DNA of 64,000 bases. It comes from Topomyia yanbarensis (lineage: Eukaryota > Arthropoda > Insecta > Diptera > Culicidae). A program made the position numbers and the translations under genes. Location of the stretch: the NCBI RefSeq assembly GCF_030247195.1, contig NC_080672.1:189766471-189830470 (forward strand), given 5' to 3'. The notes below the pieces were generated by a model. The model was not told the origin of the DNA. It saw only the letters and a program-made list of their open reading frames with translations, and did no database searches. Of this stretch, positions 21,778 to 33,470 are shown piece after piece; positions within the stretch are counted from its first letter, which is position 1, and every line of letters begins with the position of its first letter.

Positions 21778-24347
21778 GTCATCAAACGAGGTCACTGATT
21801 CGATCACTGTCCTACAGTGGAATTGCAGAAGTATCCTCCCGAAAATCGATTCCTTCAAATTTTTACTAAACAGTTTAAAATGTGATGCTTTCGCATTATG
21901 TGAAACTTGGTTAACTTCCGATATAAATCTCAACTTCCACGACTTTAATATAATCCGTCTGGATCGAGAAAACCCTTATGGAGGAGCACTTTTGGGGATC
22001 AAACTTTCAACCGAATTAACCTTTGACCTTTGCATTGCTTCAATCTACATTCCTCCTAGAGCCTCGGTAGGGCACCGAACGCTTTTTAATATCACGGAAT
22101 CCTTACCGGCACCGCGGCTAGTTCTGGGAGACTTTAACTCGCACGGTACGGTATGGGGCTGTCTTCATGATGATAATAGATCAACATTAATCCAAGATCT
22201 TTGCAATAATTTCAACGTGACCATCTTAAACACGGGAGAAATGACGCGGATTCCTACACCACCAGCACGCACAAGCGCGTTGGATTTATCGCTTTGCTCG
22301 ACATCGCTACGGTTAGATTGCAGGTGGAAGGTGATCCCTGATCCCCACGGTAGCGATCATTTGCCTATCGTGATTTCAATTGCTAACGGTTCAAGACCAT
22401 CGGAAACAATCAATGCCTCGTATGACCTCACACGGAACATTGATTGGAAGAGTTACGCGACCGCGATATCCGTTAAAATCGAATCCACTCAAGAACTTCC
22501 TCCGGAGAAAGAGTACAGGTTTTTGGCTGGCTTGATTCTCGACAGTGCGAATCAAACTCAGACTAAACCAGTACCCAGCGCGAATACCCATGGACGGTCT
22601 CCCACTCTGTGGTGGGATAAAGAGTGCTCAGAGCTGTACGCGGAAAAGTCCACTGCATATAATGCCTTCCGGGAAGAGGGGTTACCCGCTAGCTATCAAC
22701 AGTACGCGTTGTTAGAAAGGAGAATGAAGATTCTAATGAAAGCCAAAAAACGCAGTTATTGGCGCCGGTTCGTTGACGGGTTAACGAGAGAAACAGCGAT
22801 GAGCACTCTTTGGGGTACGGCTCGACGTATGCGTAACCGTAATAGTACCAACGAGAACGTGGGATATTCAAACCGTTGGATATTCGCTTTCGCCAAGAAG
22901 ATCTGTCCCGGTACAGAAAACGTGCTGCGCCACGTCCCCTCACGATACCGCAAACGAAACACGGTTTTCGATGGTGGAGTTCTCACTTGCTCTCTTATCA
23001 TGCAACAATAACGCCCCAGGGTTAGACAATCAAATTCAACTTGCTGAAGAATCTGCCAGACACTGCAAAAAGGCGCTTGTTGAATTTATTTAACAAGTTT
23101 CTTGAGGGTAACATTGTCCCTCATGACTGGAGGCAAGTGAAAGTCATCGCCATCCAAAAACCAGGAAAATCAGCCTCCGACCACAACTCGTATCGGCCGA
23201 TTGCAATGCTGTCCTGTATTCGGAAGTTGTTCGAGAAAATGATCTTATTTCGCCTCGACAATTGGTTTGAAACAAATGGCTTATTGTCAGATACACAATT
23301 TGGCTTCCGCAAAGGCAAAGGGACGAACGATTGCCTTGCGTTGCATTCTACAGAAAACCAAATGGCCTATGCTAACAAAGAGCAGATGGCATCAGTCTTC
23401 TTGGATATTAAGGGGGCTTTTGCATCAGTTTCTATCAACATTCTGTCAGAGAAACTGCACCAGCATGGTCTTTCACCAATTTTAAATAACTTTTTGCTAA
23501 ACCTGTTGTCTGAAAAGCACATGCACTTTTCGCATGGCGATTTAACAACATCGCGATTTAGCTACATGGGTCTTCCCCAGGGTTCATGTCTAAGTCACCT
23601 GCTCTACAATTTTTACGTGAATGACATTGACGATTGTCTTGTCAATTCATGCACGCTAAGGCAACTTGCAGACGACGGGGTGGTCTCTGTTACAGAGCCC
23701 AAAGCTGCCGACTTGCAAGGACCATTACAAAATACCTTGGACAATTTGTCTGCTTGGGCCCTTCAGCTGGGTATTGAGTTCTCCACGGAGAAAACTGAGT
23801 TGGTTGTTTTTTCTAGGAAGCGTGAGCCGGCGCAACTCCATCTTCTATTAATGGGTGCAACGATCAATCAGGTTTTCACATTTAAATATCTCGGGGTCTG
23901 GTTCGACTCTAAATGTACCTGGGGATGTCACATTAGGTATCTGAAACAGAAATGCCAACAATTTTCTCTGAACAATAACTGGAACATGGTGGGGTGCCCA
24001 CCCAGGAGACCTGATCAGGTTATACCAAACAACGATATTGTCGGTGATGAAGTACGGGTGTTTCTGTTTCCGCTCCGCTGCGAACATTCACTTCATCAAA
24101 CTGGAGAGAATCCAGTATCGTTGCTTGCGCATTGCCTTGGGTTGCATGCACTCGACACATACGATGAGTCTCGAAGTGCTGGCGGTCGTTCTTCCTCTAA
24201 AAAATCGATTTTGGAAACTCTCATATCGATTGCTCATCCGATGCAACATTCTGAACCGGTGATTGAAAACTTCGAGAGGCTCGTCGAGTTTATTTCTCAA
24301 ACCCGATTTATGGCCTTGAACTTCGACTACATGGCACAGAGCATTAA
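21738..24347 (+). pseudogene. I element ORF2, 5' part: endonuclease and RT
   Basis: ORF2 probably begins at the ATG at 21738 (MAPPCSDRILRRLS), overlapping ORF1 by 40 bp. A lost base near 21779 and other indels break the frame. The endonuclease domain shows LQWNCRSI, LCETWLTSD, SIYIPPR, LVLGDFNSHGTVWG, SALDLSL and GSDHLPIVI; a segment between LLGIKL and DLCIASIYIPP seems missing. RT is open at 23041-24420: SYRPIAMLSCIRKLFEKM, QFGFRKGKGTNDCL, SVFLDIKGAFASV (motif A Asp), YMGLPQGSCLSHLLYNF (motif B) and QLADDGVVS (motif C, ADD kept). The coding sequence stops at the TTAA at 24344-24347, where the foldback is inserted, and resumes at 31527. Confidence 0.85.
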
Positions 24348-25320
24348 CCTTCAAACTACCAAGCCCTCTTCGATACACCAAAATCGACGTTCAATTAGCC
24401 ATAACTTTTTTTCTGTTTAATCGATTTTGATGCAGTTTTTTGCCAAAGAACCGGAAATTATTCCAATTTTCGAAAATGCTTTAAAAATCGTATTCGGAGC
24501 TACGACCCCGGAGTAAATCCAGATTGCAGTGGCGTACCAACTTTTGGCCATTTTCAGTTTTTCATAAATATTTTCAAAACAACGCTAGAATTTGTCAGAA
24601 ATGACCTTCTTACATAATAATTGCACTTCATATATTAGTAATACGAATTGGCCAGTTCCTGGGAGCGGTTCCCAAAAGTGGCCATTCATGAGCTTACATT
24701 GCATATGCTTTATTATAACAGAAACACTAATTTATTTCAACAAATCTTATCAGATCGTCTACTTAGTATAACAAGCAATTAATTCAATAAAGGTTTAATA
24801 TAGATTTGCCACTTTCTGACCAGTTCCGGGAATTCCGGAACACGGTTCCCAGGACGAAATTTATTTCTTATGAGATTTGTGGAATGCGGCACATCAAAAA
24901 ACATCAACTCGATGATCTATGAAGAATGCAATCACATTCGAAGGCATCCGGACACATGTAGACACTTGATGACCAGTTCCGAGAATTCCGGAACACGGTT
25001 CCCGTGTCCAATTTTTTTTATGATAATCATGGCATGCAGCACATCAAAAAACATTAACTCGATGATCTATGAAGAATGCAATCATATACGAAGGTATCCG
25101 GACACATGTAGACACTTGATGACCAGTTCCGGTAATTTCGGAACATGGTTCCCAGGTCAAATTTTATTTTTATGATAATCATAGCATGCGGCACATCAAA
25201 AATTATCAACTCGATGAGCTATGAAGAATGCAATCATATACGAAGGCATCCGTATACATGTGGACCATTAATGACCAGTTCCGGGAATTCCGGAATACGG
25301 TTCCCAGGACAAATTTTATT
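24348..25320 (+). repeat. Left inverted arm of the foldback
   Basis: Complement of 30545-31526 over nearly its full length with few differences. The outer ~460 bp is unique (including CGGAGCTACGACCCCGGAGT); from about 24815 it passes into ~152-bp repeats with CCAGTTCCGGGAATTCCGGA and ACATCAAAAAACATCAACTC. Confidence 0.9.
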
Positions 25321-26190
25321 TTTATGATAATCGTGGCATGCGGCACATCAAAAAACATCAACTCGATGATCTATGAAGATTGTAACCATATACGAAGGCA
25401 TCCGTACACTTGTGGACCATTGATGACCAGTTACGGGAATTCCGGAACACGGTTCCCGGGTCAAATTTTATTTTTATGATAATCATGGCATGCGGCACAT
25501 CAAAAAACATCAACTCGATAATCTATGAAGAGTGCAATCATATACGAAGGCATCCGGATACATAAGGACACTTGATGGAGTTTCGGGAACTCTGGAACAC
25601 GGTTCCCAGGACAAATTTTATTTTTATGATAATCGTGGCATAAGGCACATCAAAAAATATCAACTCTATGATCTATGAAGAATGCAATCATATACGAAGG
25701 CATCTGGATACATATGGACACTTGATGAAGAGTTCCGGGAATTCCGAAACACGGTTCCCAGGACGAATTTTATTTTTATGATAATCATGGAATGAGGCAC
25801 ATCAAAAAACATCAACTCGAAGATCTATGAAGAATGCAATCATATACGAAGGTATCCAGACACATACGGACACTTGATGACCAGTTCCGGGAATTCTGGA
25901 ACATGGTTCCTAGGTCAAATTTTATTTTTATGATAGTCATAGCATGTGGCACATCAAAATACATCAACTCGATAAGCTATGAAGAATGCAATCATGTATG
26001 AAGACATCCGTACACATGCGGACACAGGATGCCCGGTTCCGAGAATTCCGGAATACGGTTCCCAGGACGAATTTCGATTTTTATGATAATCATGGCATGA
26101 GGCACATCAAAAAACGTCAAGTCGAAGATCTATGAAGAAAGCAATTATATACGAAGGTATCCTGACAAATACGGTCACTTGATGACCAGT
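25252..26190 (+). repeat. ~152-bp repeat array, direct duplicate of 29551-30490
   Basis: About six units of the ~152-bp repeat. The order of unit variants is the same as at 29551-30490 with very few differences, so the two blocks are a segmental duplication. Diverged units continue to about 26540. Confidence 0.9.
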
Positions 26191-26540
26191 TCCGGGAATT
26201 CCGAAATACGGCACATCAAAAAACATCAACTCGAAGGCATCGATACAAGCGGACACTTGATGACCGGTTTCAGGAATTCCGGAACACGGTTCCCGGGTCG
26301 AATTTTGTTTTCCATGATGAGCATGATAATATATGAAGGCATCCGGACACATGATTCTCAGTTCCGGGAATTCCGGAACACAATTCACAGTACGAAATTT
26401 TTTATTCAATTTTTTGTTTTTGAGTTGAGCTAACCGGTTCATCAAAAAACATCTACTCGATGATCTACGAAGAAAGCAGTCATTCAGACACATACGGACA
26501 TTTGATGGCCGGTTCCGTGAATTCCGGAACACGTTTATTT

Positions 26541-27429
26541 TTCTTTCGTTAAGGAACGATTGCTAATGGTCTGTGAAACCGTAGAACATAAAACAAATAC
26601 TCTGGAGCAGAAAAGCATTTGTTTTGTTGCTCTTAAGCTGTGCGGATTATAGCAGACGCATGTGAGTGTGTCATCACTCCAAATTTGGGCTCCTATCACA
26701 ACATGTCCCGTATAAACTTAATGTCACTCCTGAATACCATGTCTACAAACATGTCTAGTATGAATAAGAAAATCGGAGACAAATAACTGTATTGTGGCGA
26801 CTTGTGGTTACTTATACTGCAACATTTTACTTATGAGTTTCTCATTTGACTTCCCACAAATTTCAGCATTGATTATGATCGCTGAGAAATATTTTCCTAA
26901 AAAGGCAAATCAAATTGGCACTAAAAATGGGGTAAAGATGAGGTTGAGAAGCTGAACGATAATTTTTTTTAACAACACCAACGGGGAAAAATATCGTTCA
27001 TCACGCATATGAAGTTTACTATTCCATTGTATGGTATTGGTGATGTTATAGTTATAGGAGTAGAGGGTAAAGCCGGCGCAAAACAAAATGTCAATAATGT
27101 GGGTTGAGAGAGGGGTGTGGTGATAAAAAAAGACTATCCAATTCTATTTTATCTCTTTGTGGTTCGTTGATATTTGCACTCAATCACTGTGTGCGAATTA
27201 CTGCATGTACATGAGGATGACTTTTCGACAAAAAAGGGCGTTAGCTCAAAATAAAAAATGCGACCGCGCTATTTTGGGTAAAACTTAAAAAAATAAGTTA
27301 CGTAACGGAGTGTAGTATTAAGGCTTTGCTTTAAATACATTACAGATCTTACAGAAAAATATTTCGGCCAAGGCCGTGTTCTGGAATCCACGGAACCACA
27401 ACATCAATAGACCGCATGTGTTCGGATGT
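26541..27429. other. Non-repeat core segment of the foldback
   Basis: About 890 bp without the ~152-bp repeat. No ORF above background and no transposase motif seen. Confidence 0.45.
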
Positions 27430-27810
27430 CTTCATATATGACTGCTTTCCTCGTAAATCATCGAATGGATTTGTTTGGTTATGTTACTCTCCATCAAGTG
27501 TCCGTATGTATCCGTATGCCTTCGTATATGATTGAATTCTTCATAGTTCTTCGAATTGATGTTTTTTGATGTGCCGCATGCCATGATTATCATAAAAAAT
27601 ACAATTGGTCTTGGGAACCATGTTCCGGAATTCCCGGAACTGGTCATCAAGTGTCCATATGTGTCCGGTTGCCTTCGTATATGATTGCATTCTTCATAGA
27701 TCAGCGAGTTGATGTTTTTTGATATGCCGTATGCCACGATTATCATAAAAATAAAATTCATCCTGGGAGCCGTGTTCCGGAATTCTCGGAACTCTCCATC
27801 AAGTGTCCGT
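27430..27810 (-). repeat. ~152-bp repeat units in reverse orientation
   Basis: About two and a half units of the same repeat, complementary to those at 24815-26540, so the element's interior holds a second inverted pair. Confidence 0.88.
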
Positions 27811-27878
27811 ACACAGAAAAAAAAATGTTGGTAAAAATAAGAGTTTTTCACTCTTAGCAAAAAACAACCAACGTATAC

Positions 27879-29409
27879 CCGGAGGGCCGAGTCTTATATA
27901 CCAATCGACTCAGCTCGATGATTTGGGACAATGTCTGTGTGTGTCTGTGTGTGTGTATGTAACGGACAAATTCTCATTCGTGTTTCTCAGCAATGGCTGA
28001 ACCGATCTTATCCAAACCAATTTTAAATGAAAGAACTAAAAAACAGTATGAACGCTATTAATTTGTTTTTGATTCTGATGTTTAGTTTCCAAAGTATGAA
28101 TGTTTGAATGTGATCGGCGACGACTGGGTGCTATCAGCCTTCTGCCAATAGTAGCAGAATGAGAGGGTGCGAACAGATCTAGCGGAGAAAACAATACCGT
28201 AAAAGTGAATAGTTGTTGGGAAATCAGCTCCAATAAGACTTTAATTTGACTAGTATCGATGATCGCGGGTCAATACGCACTGAAAATTCGCCGCGTCTGT
28301 TTTAATGAATCTAATTTCAAGTTCCGTTATTGGTGGCAAGCCCGTGCATCAGGTTAACGATCCTCTGTATTTCCCTTTAATGTTCGATATAATCGTTCGT
28401 ATACGTGTATTTCGCAAACAATCCGATATTAGAAATAGGAAATACTTTCGTTGATTTATAACATCTCGAGCTATCATAACTCTTTGTGTGTATAACGTGT
28501 TATCACTCGGTAGTTTGCAACCCAAAAAATATATTGTGGAGAAGGTATAGCGAAATTAGTCTAAATAATGTCGCAATGAATAGTAATCCGGCCTATTATG
28601 CAGATAAGATTAGCTTTTCTAGGCAATACTCCCACGATAGGTTGTGTGGAGTTGAAATTGCTTTTGTTTAGAAAATAGGATACTCTCGGTAGCCGGCTAC
28701 CCAGAGTTTAAAAAGAACCAAAAACTAAACAAGATCTTTTTCGAGCGATCGTGTTCTCGAAAACTTACTAAACTACTACCTAATAAACTATGTACAGGTC
28801 GCATCGCTTGCATGGAGCGAATCCTAGAACACCAACTTCGCGACACATATGGAAGAGTCTGATTAACCTTCTGTATAAGATTCCTCATTTTATTCAAACG
28901 ATCGCCGCACCACCGATAGAAACCACGAAAAAAATCGTCGCGTGATTGAATATTATTACGAAATATAAGCAGTGCTCCTTATAGCCGGCTTTTCGGAGTT
29001 CAAGTTGCTTATTTTGCTAATCGTATTAATACAACAAATGATAAATTTCCCAAATTCTCGGCAGCCGGCTGCCCAGAGCAATTATTACAAGATAACGCAA
29101 TTGGCACACTTACTAACAACTCTCCTATTCCCGTGATACATGTGGAGATGCAGAGGATTCCTCGGTCTCTAGTAGCAACATGTATCGGACTAACATTCCT
29201 TCCTTTCCCAGAAGATCTGCATTCGGACGTGGCCGGCGTCGGTATTGATCAGCATGTAGGGATCAGAATAGATTGTACAATGTGGCTCATCATGTTATTC
29301 CCAAACATGTTGTTCCAATGAACATTTTGCAACCTAATTTGGTTCTGGTCAATAACGGAGTAGCAACTACGGGCGATCTCTTATGCTTATGCTTATGCTT
29401 ATGCTTATG
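27879..29409 (+). mobile_element. Retrotransposed insert with 26-bp target duplication
   Basis: An exact 26-bp direct repeat (CTTAGCAAAAAAC…GTATAC) lies at 27853-27878 and 29410-29435. The plus-strand 3' end of the insert is a hexamer tail, five repeats of CTTATG (about 29380-29409). A long duplication and a simple-repeat 3' tail point to target-primed reverse transcription, as for non-LTR or SINE-like elements. The first ~230 bp are the reverse complement of the dispersed repeat seen at 37615-37870. I see no RT motifs; the source element is not recognised. Confidence 0.7.
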
Positions 29410-29550
29410 CTTAGCAAAAAACAACCAACGTATACTCTTAGTTTAAAAATAAAACTTTTGTTTTGAGTACTATTCTTCATTTGCTTAAAAGGAAAACTTT
29501 TACTTTGATTATTATTTGCTTAAAAGGAAAACTTTTACTTTGAATATTAT

Positions 29551-30490
29551 ACATGTGGACCATTAATGACCAGTTCCGGGAATTCCGGAATACGGTTCCC
29601 AGGACAAATTTTATTTTTATGATAATCGTGGCATGCGGCATATCAAAAAACATCAACTCGATGATCTATGAAGAATGTAACCATATACGAAGGCATCCGT
29701 ACACTTGTGGACCATTGATGACCAGTTACGGGAATTCCGGAACACGGTTGCCGGGTCAAATTTTATTTTTATGATAATCATGGCATGCGGCACATCAAAA
29801 AACATCAACTCGATAATCTATGAAGAGTGCAATCATATACGAAGGCATCCGGATACATACGGACACTTGATGGAGAGTTTCGGGAACTCCGGAACACGGT
29901 TCCCAGGACGAATTTTATTTTTATGATATTCGTGGCATAAGGCACATGAAAAAATATCAACTCTATAATCTATGAAGAATGCAATCATATACGAAGGCAT
30001 CTGGATACATATGGACACTTGATGAAGAGTTCCGGGAATTCCGAAACACGGTTCCCAGGACGAATTTTATTTTTATGATAATCATGGAATGAGGCACATC
30101 AAAAAACATCAACTCGAAGATCTATGAAGAATGCAATCATATACGAAGGTATCCGGACACATACGGACACTTGATGACCAGTTCCGGGAATTCCGGAACA
30201 TGGTTCCCAGGTCAAATTTTATTTTTATGATAGTCATAGCATGTGGCACATCAAAAAACATCAACTCGATAAGCTATGAAGAATGCAATCATGTATGAAG
30301 ACATCCGTACACATGCGGACACAGGATGCTCGGTTCCGAGAATTCCGGAATACGGTTCCCAGGACGAATTTCGTTTTTTATGATAATCATGGCATGAGGC
30401 TCATCAAAAAACGTCAAGTCGAAGATCTATGAAGAATGCAATTATATACGAAGGTATCCTGACACATACGGTCACTTGATGATGATGTGT
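29551..30490 (+). repeat. ~152-bp repeat array, duplicate block
   Basis: Direct, nearly identical copy of 25252-26190 (see there). Confidence 0.9.
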
Positions 30491-30544
30491 TCCGGGAATT
30501 CCGGAACACAGTTCACAGTACAAAATTTTTAAAATTATCATTAA

Positions 30545-31526
30545 AATAATATTTGTCCTAGGAACCGCGTTCCGGAATTTCCGGAACTGGTCATCAATGG
30601 TCCACAAGTGTACGGATGCCTGCGTATATGATTGCATTCTTCACAGATCATCGAGTTGATGTTTTTTGATGTGTCGCATGCTATGATTATCATAAAAATA
30701 AAATTTGACCTGGGAACTATGTTCCGAAATTACCGGAACTGGACATCAAGTGTCTACATGTGTCCGGATACCTTCGTATATGATTGCATACTTCATAGAT
30801 CATCGAGTTAATGTTTTTTGATGTGCCGCATGCCATGATTATCATAAAAAAAAATTGCCGCGGGAACCGTGTTCCGGAATTCTCGGAACTGGTCATCAAG
30901 TGTCTACATGTGTCCGAATGCCTTCGAATGTGATTGTATTCTTCAAAGATTCATAGATTCATCGAGTTGATGTTTTTTGATGTGCCGCATTCCACAATTA
31001 TCATAAAAAATAAATTTCTTCCTGGGAACCGTGTTCCGGAATTCCCGGAACTGGTCAGAAAGTGGCAAATCTATATTAAACCTTTATTGAATTAATTGCT
31101 TGCTATACTAAGTAGACGATCTGATAAGATTTGTTGAAATAAATTAGTGTTTCTGTTATAATAAAGCATATGCAATGTAAGCTCATGAATGGCCACTTTT
31201 GGGAACCGCTCCCAGGAACTGGCCAATTCGTATTACTAATATATGAAGTGCAATTATTATGTAAGAAGGTCATTTCTGACAAATTCTAGCGTTGTTTTGA
31301 AAATATTTATGAAAAACTGAAAATGGCCAAAAGTTGGTACCCCACTGCAATCTGGATTTACTCCGGGGTCGTAGCTCCGAATACGATTTTGAAAGCATTT
31401 TCAAAAATTGGAATAATTTCCGGTTCTTTGGCAAAAAACTGCATCAAAATCGATTAAACAGAAAAAAAGTTATGGCTAGTTGAACGTCGATTTTGGTGTA
31501 TCGAAGAGGGCTTGGTAGTTTGAAGG
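30545..31526 (-). repeat. Right inverted arm of the foldback
   Basis: Inverted counterpart of 24348-25320. It ends GGTAGTTTGAAGG at 31526, next to TTAA. Confidence 0.9.
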
Positions 31527-32520
31527 TTAATCCTTCTTCATATACTCCCAACCGTGTTCGTTTCCTAGATACTTCTGATTCTACTGTATTCTTCGACACA
31601 TCCATGAAGGAAGAGATTCGTGGAATCCCGGACCATATACGCCCGCAAGTGATCCCCAATATATTTTATAATAAATTCCGAGAAGTCGACTGTGACAAAA
31701 TGTTCTACACTGACAGATCAAATCTCGATGGGTCCACTGGCTTCGGTATCTTCAACAATTCATATCACCGCTTCATTCAAGCTCAATGATCCCGCTTCAG
31801 TTTACGTCGCAGAGTTAGCTGCAATTCAGTACACCCTTGGGATCATCGACACTCTGCCCACAGATCACTGCTTCATCATTTCGAACAGCCTTAGCTCTAT
31901 CGAGACTCTTCGTGCGGTGAAGCCAAAAAGCAATTCTCGTATTTTCTGGGGAAGATATGGGAGTCCTTGTGTACGTTATCTGAAAAATCTCCCCTCTCGT
32001 TGCTCTATACCGGGCAATGAAAAGGCCGACTCATTAGCAAAGGTGGGCGCATTAAATGGTGACATATACGAAAGACCAATCTGCTTCAACGAATTTTTTA
32101 GTATTTGTCGTCAGAGGACACTCAACAGTTGGCAAACCTCGTGGAGCACTTGGACGATGGCTACATTCCATTATCCCAAAGGTATCAACGAAGCCTTGGT
32201 TCAGGGGGATGGATGTGGGTCGGGATTTTATTCGTGTAATGTCCCGACTTATGTCCAACCACTACACATTGAATGCGCATTTGCGGCGTATTGGGCTTGC
32301 GGAGAGTAGTCTGTGCGCTTGTGACGAGGACTATCACGACATCGAGCACGTTGTCTGGGTATGCGCCGGGTATTTGGACGCCAGGTCTCAGTTAAAGGAT
32401 TCCCTTCGAGCCCGAGGTAGACCACTCAACGTCCCAGTCCGAGATATGCTGGCAAATCGTGATTTCACCTATATGTCCCTTATTTATACTTTCATAAAAA
32501 CGATAAATATCCCAATTTAG
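31527..32520 (+). pseudogene. I element ORF2, 3' part: RNase H and C-terminus
   Basis: Resumes ORF2 after the foldback: FDTSMKEEIRGIPDHIRPQV, then RNase H with MFYTDRSNLDGSTGFGIF (first Asp; usual Gly after it changed to Arg), a frameshift near 31789, VYVAELAAIQYTLG (Glu) and IISNSLSSIETL, where the third catalytic Asp is Asn. After another shift near 32110 the C-terminal region runs to the stop at 32518-32520: GRDFIRVMSRLMSNHY, CACDEDYHDIEHVVWVC (Cys/His zinc-binding segment) and the end IKTINIPI. RNase H is a defining trait of the I clade, which supports the assignment. Inactive by frameshifts and the Asn change. Confidence 0.87.
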
Positions 32521-33096
32521 ACCCTCTCTTTTTATTTCTCGTTTTTAGAAGTTTTCTCCTGCCTTGTGGAACCGATCAGCTTCAGACTGCCACTATGTAA
32601 CCGCCGTCGCCCTTACCACTACGGAAACTGAAGCGAGAGCGACTCGAGGTCCGATGACTTTTGAAGGATTCCCCGCGGGTCCGAAGAATACCATCCGCCA
32701 ATCCGACCTACTAGACTGAGACGCTAATTTGTTTCGCTGATCTGCCGTTTGCCCGAAAGTTGCAAGTTTTGCTCTTCTCTCCCGGTCACCATCTACGCCT
32801 TCTCTCCCCTGTCCTTGATATAACTGCTTCTACACCGATTTTGGAAATAAGCCCCCCTCTGAATATCTTAACCAAGCATAAGTCTCCCGTAAAAAGTTTT
32901 AAATTTGTATTCCGTATTCCTAGTTTTAAGATAGTTGTAATTTTACCTCTTTGTTAAAATTATTGTCCCCCATCTTGTAAATAGAATTGTATCCCTAGTT
33001 TTAAAACACCTGTGAAATTTTTCATAAATATTTGTTCCCCCTTTTGTATACCAAACTATATTGTTAGTTTTAAGATAACTGTAAATATTTCCTAAA
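32521..33096 (+). other. I element 3' UTR, first part
   Basis: Non-coding. It repeats a theme CCTAGTTTTAA(G/A)ATA…TGTAAA…TTCATAA three to four times at 60-90-bp spacing, a theme found again at 37922-38100, which supports the split UTR. Confidence 0.7.
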
Positions 33097-33470
33097 AAAC
33101 GCTTTTAATCCACCTAACAGTGTTATGAGACATTTCTTATAACTCTTCGGATATTATATCGTTTGAGAACATTTAGAACTTGATGCTTCGCGATGTTTTT
33201 GATAACACATACTACATGGGATAGTGGCAGGACTCAGAGAATCGCTCAAATCAACATAGGACAACATCAGTGCTAGAAATCTCATTCCAAATCAATGGGA
33301 AAGCGAAAAAATGGATCATAAAATAGACATACCAACGAATTATTGTTAATGCTCTGTTAATAAAATATCTAAATTGTGGTGGGAAAACTGAATTTTCCTA
33401 AAGGGGTTATGTATATTGTACTGAGTCAAAAAAATCGGATTTTTTTAATCGATCTGAAGTTTATACTTTA
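33097..33470 (+). repeat. Dispersed repeat, 'CTTTTAATCCACCTA' family, copy 2
   Basis: Inverted counterpart of 12540-12900. Starts the second insertion into the I element. Confidence 0.85.

Larger units (their letters stand above)
24348..31526. mobile_element. 7.2-kb TTAA-flanked foldback element
   Basis: The ends CCTTCAAACTACC and GGTAGTTTGAAGG are perfect inverted repeats, flanked by TTAA at 24344-24347 and 31527-31530. Removing the element with one TTAA restores the ORF2 reading (…MAQSI|NPSSYTPNR…). The inverted arms extend about 1 kb each (24348-25320 and 30545-31526), far longer than normal termini, and are partly made of a ~152-bp tandem repeat. No transposase is recognisable. TTAA and CC ends suggest mobilisation by a piggyBac-type transposase. 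Confidence 0.88.

Noticed and set aside
25252..30490. ~152-bp repeat array considered as a CRISPR-like array
   Set aside because: Units are tandem and diverged along their whole length, without a short constant repeat and unique spacers; eukaryotic context.
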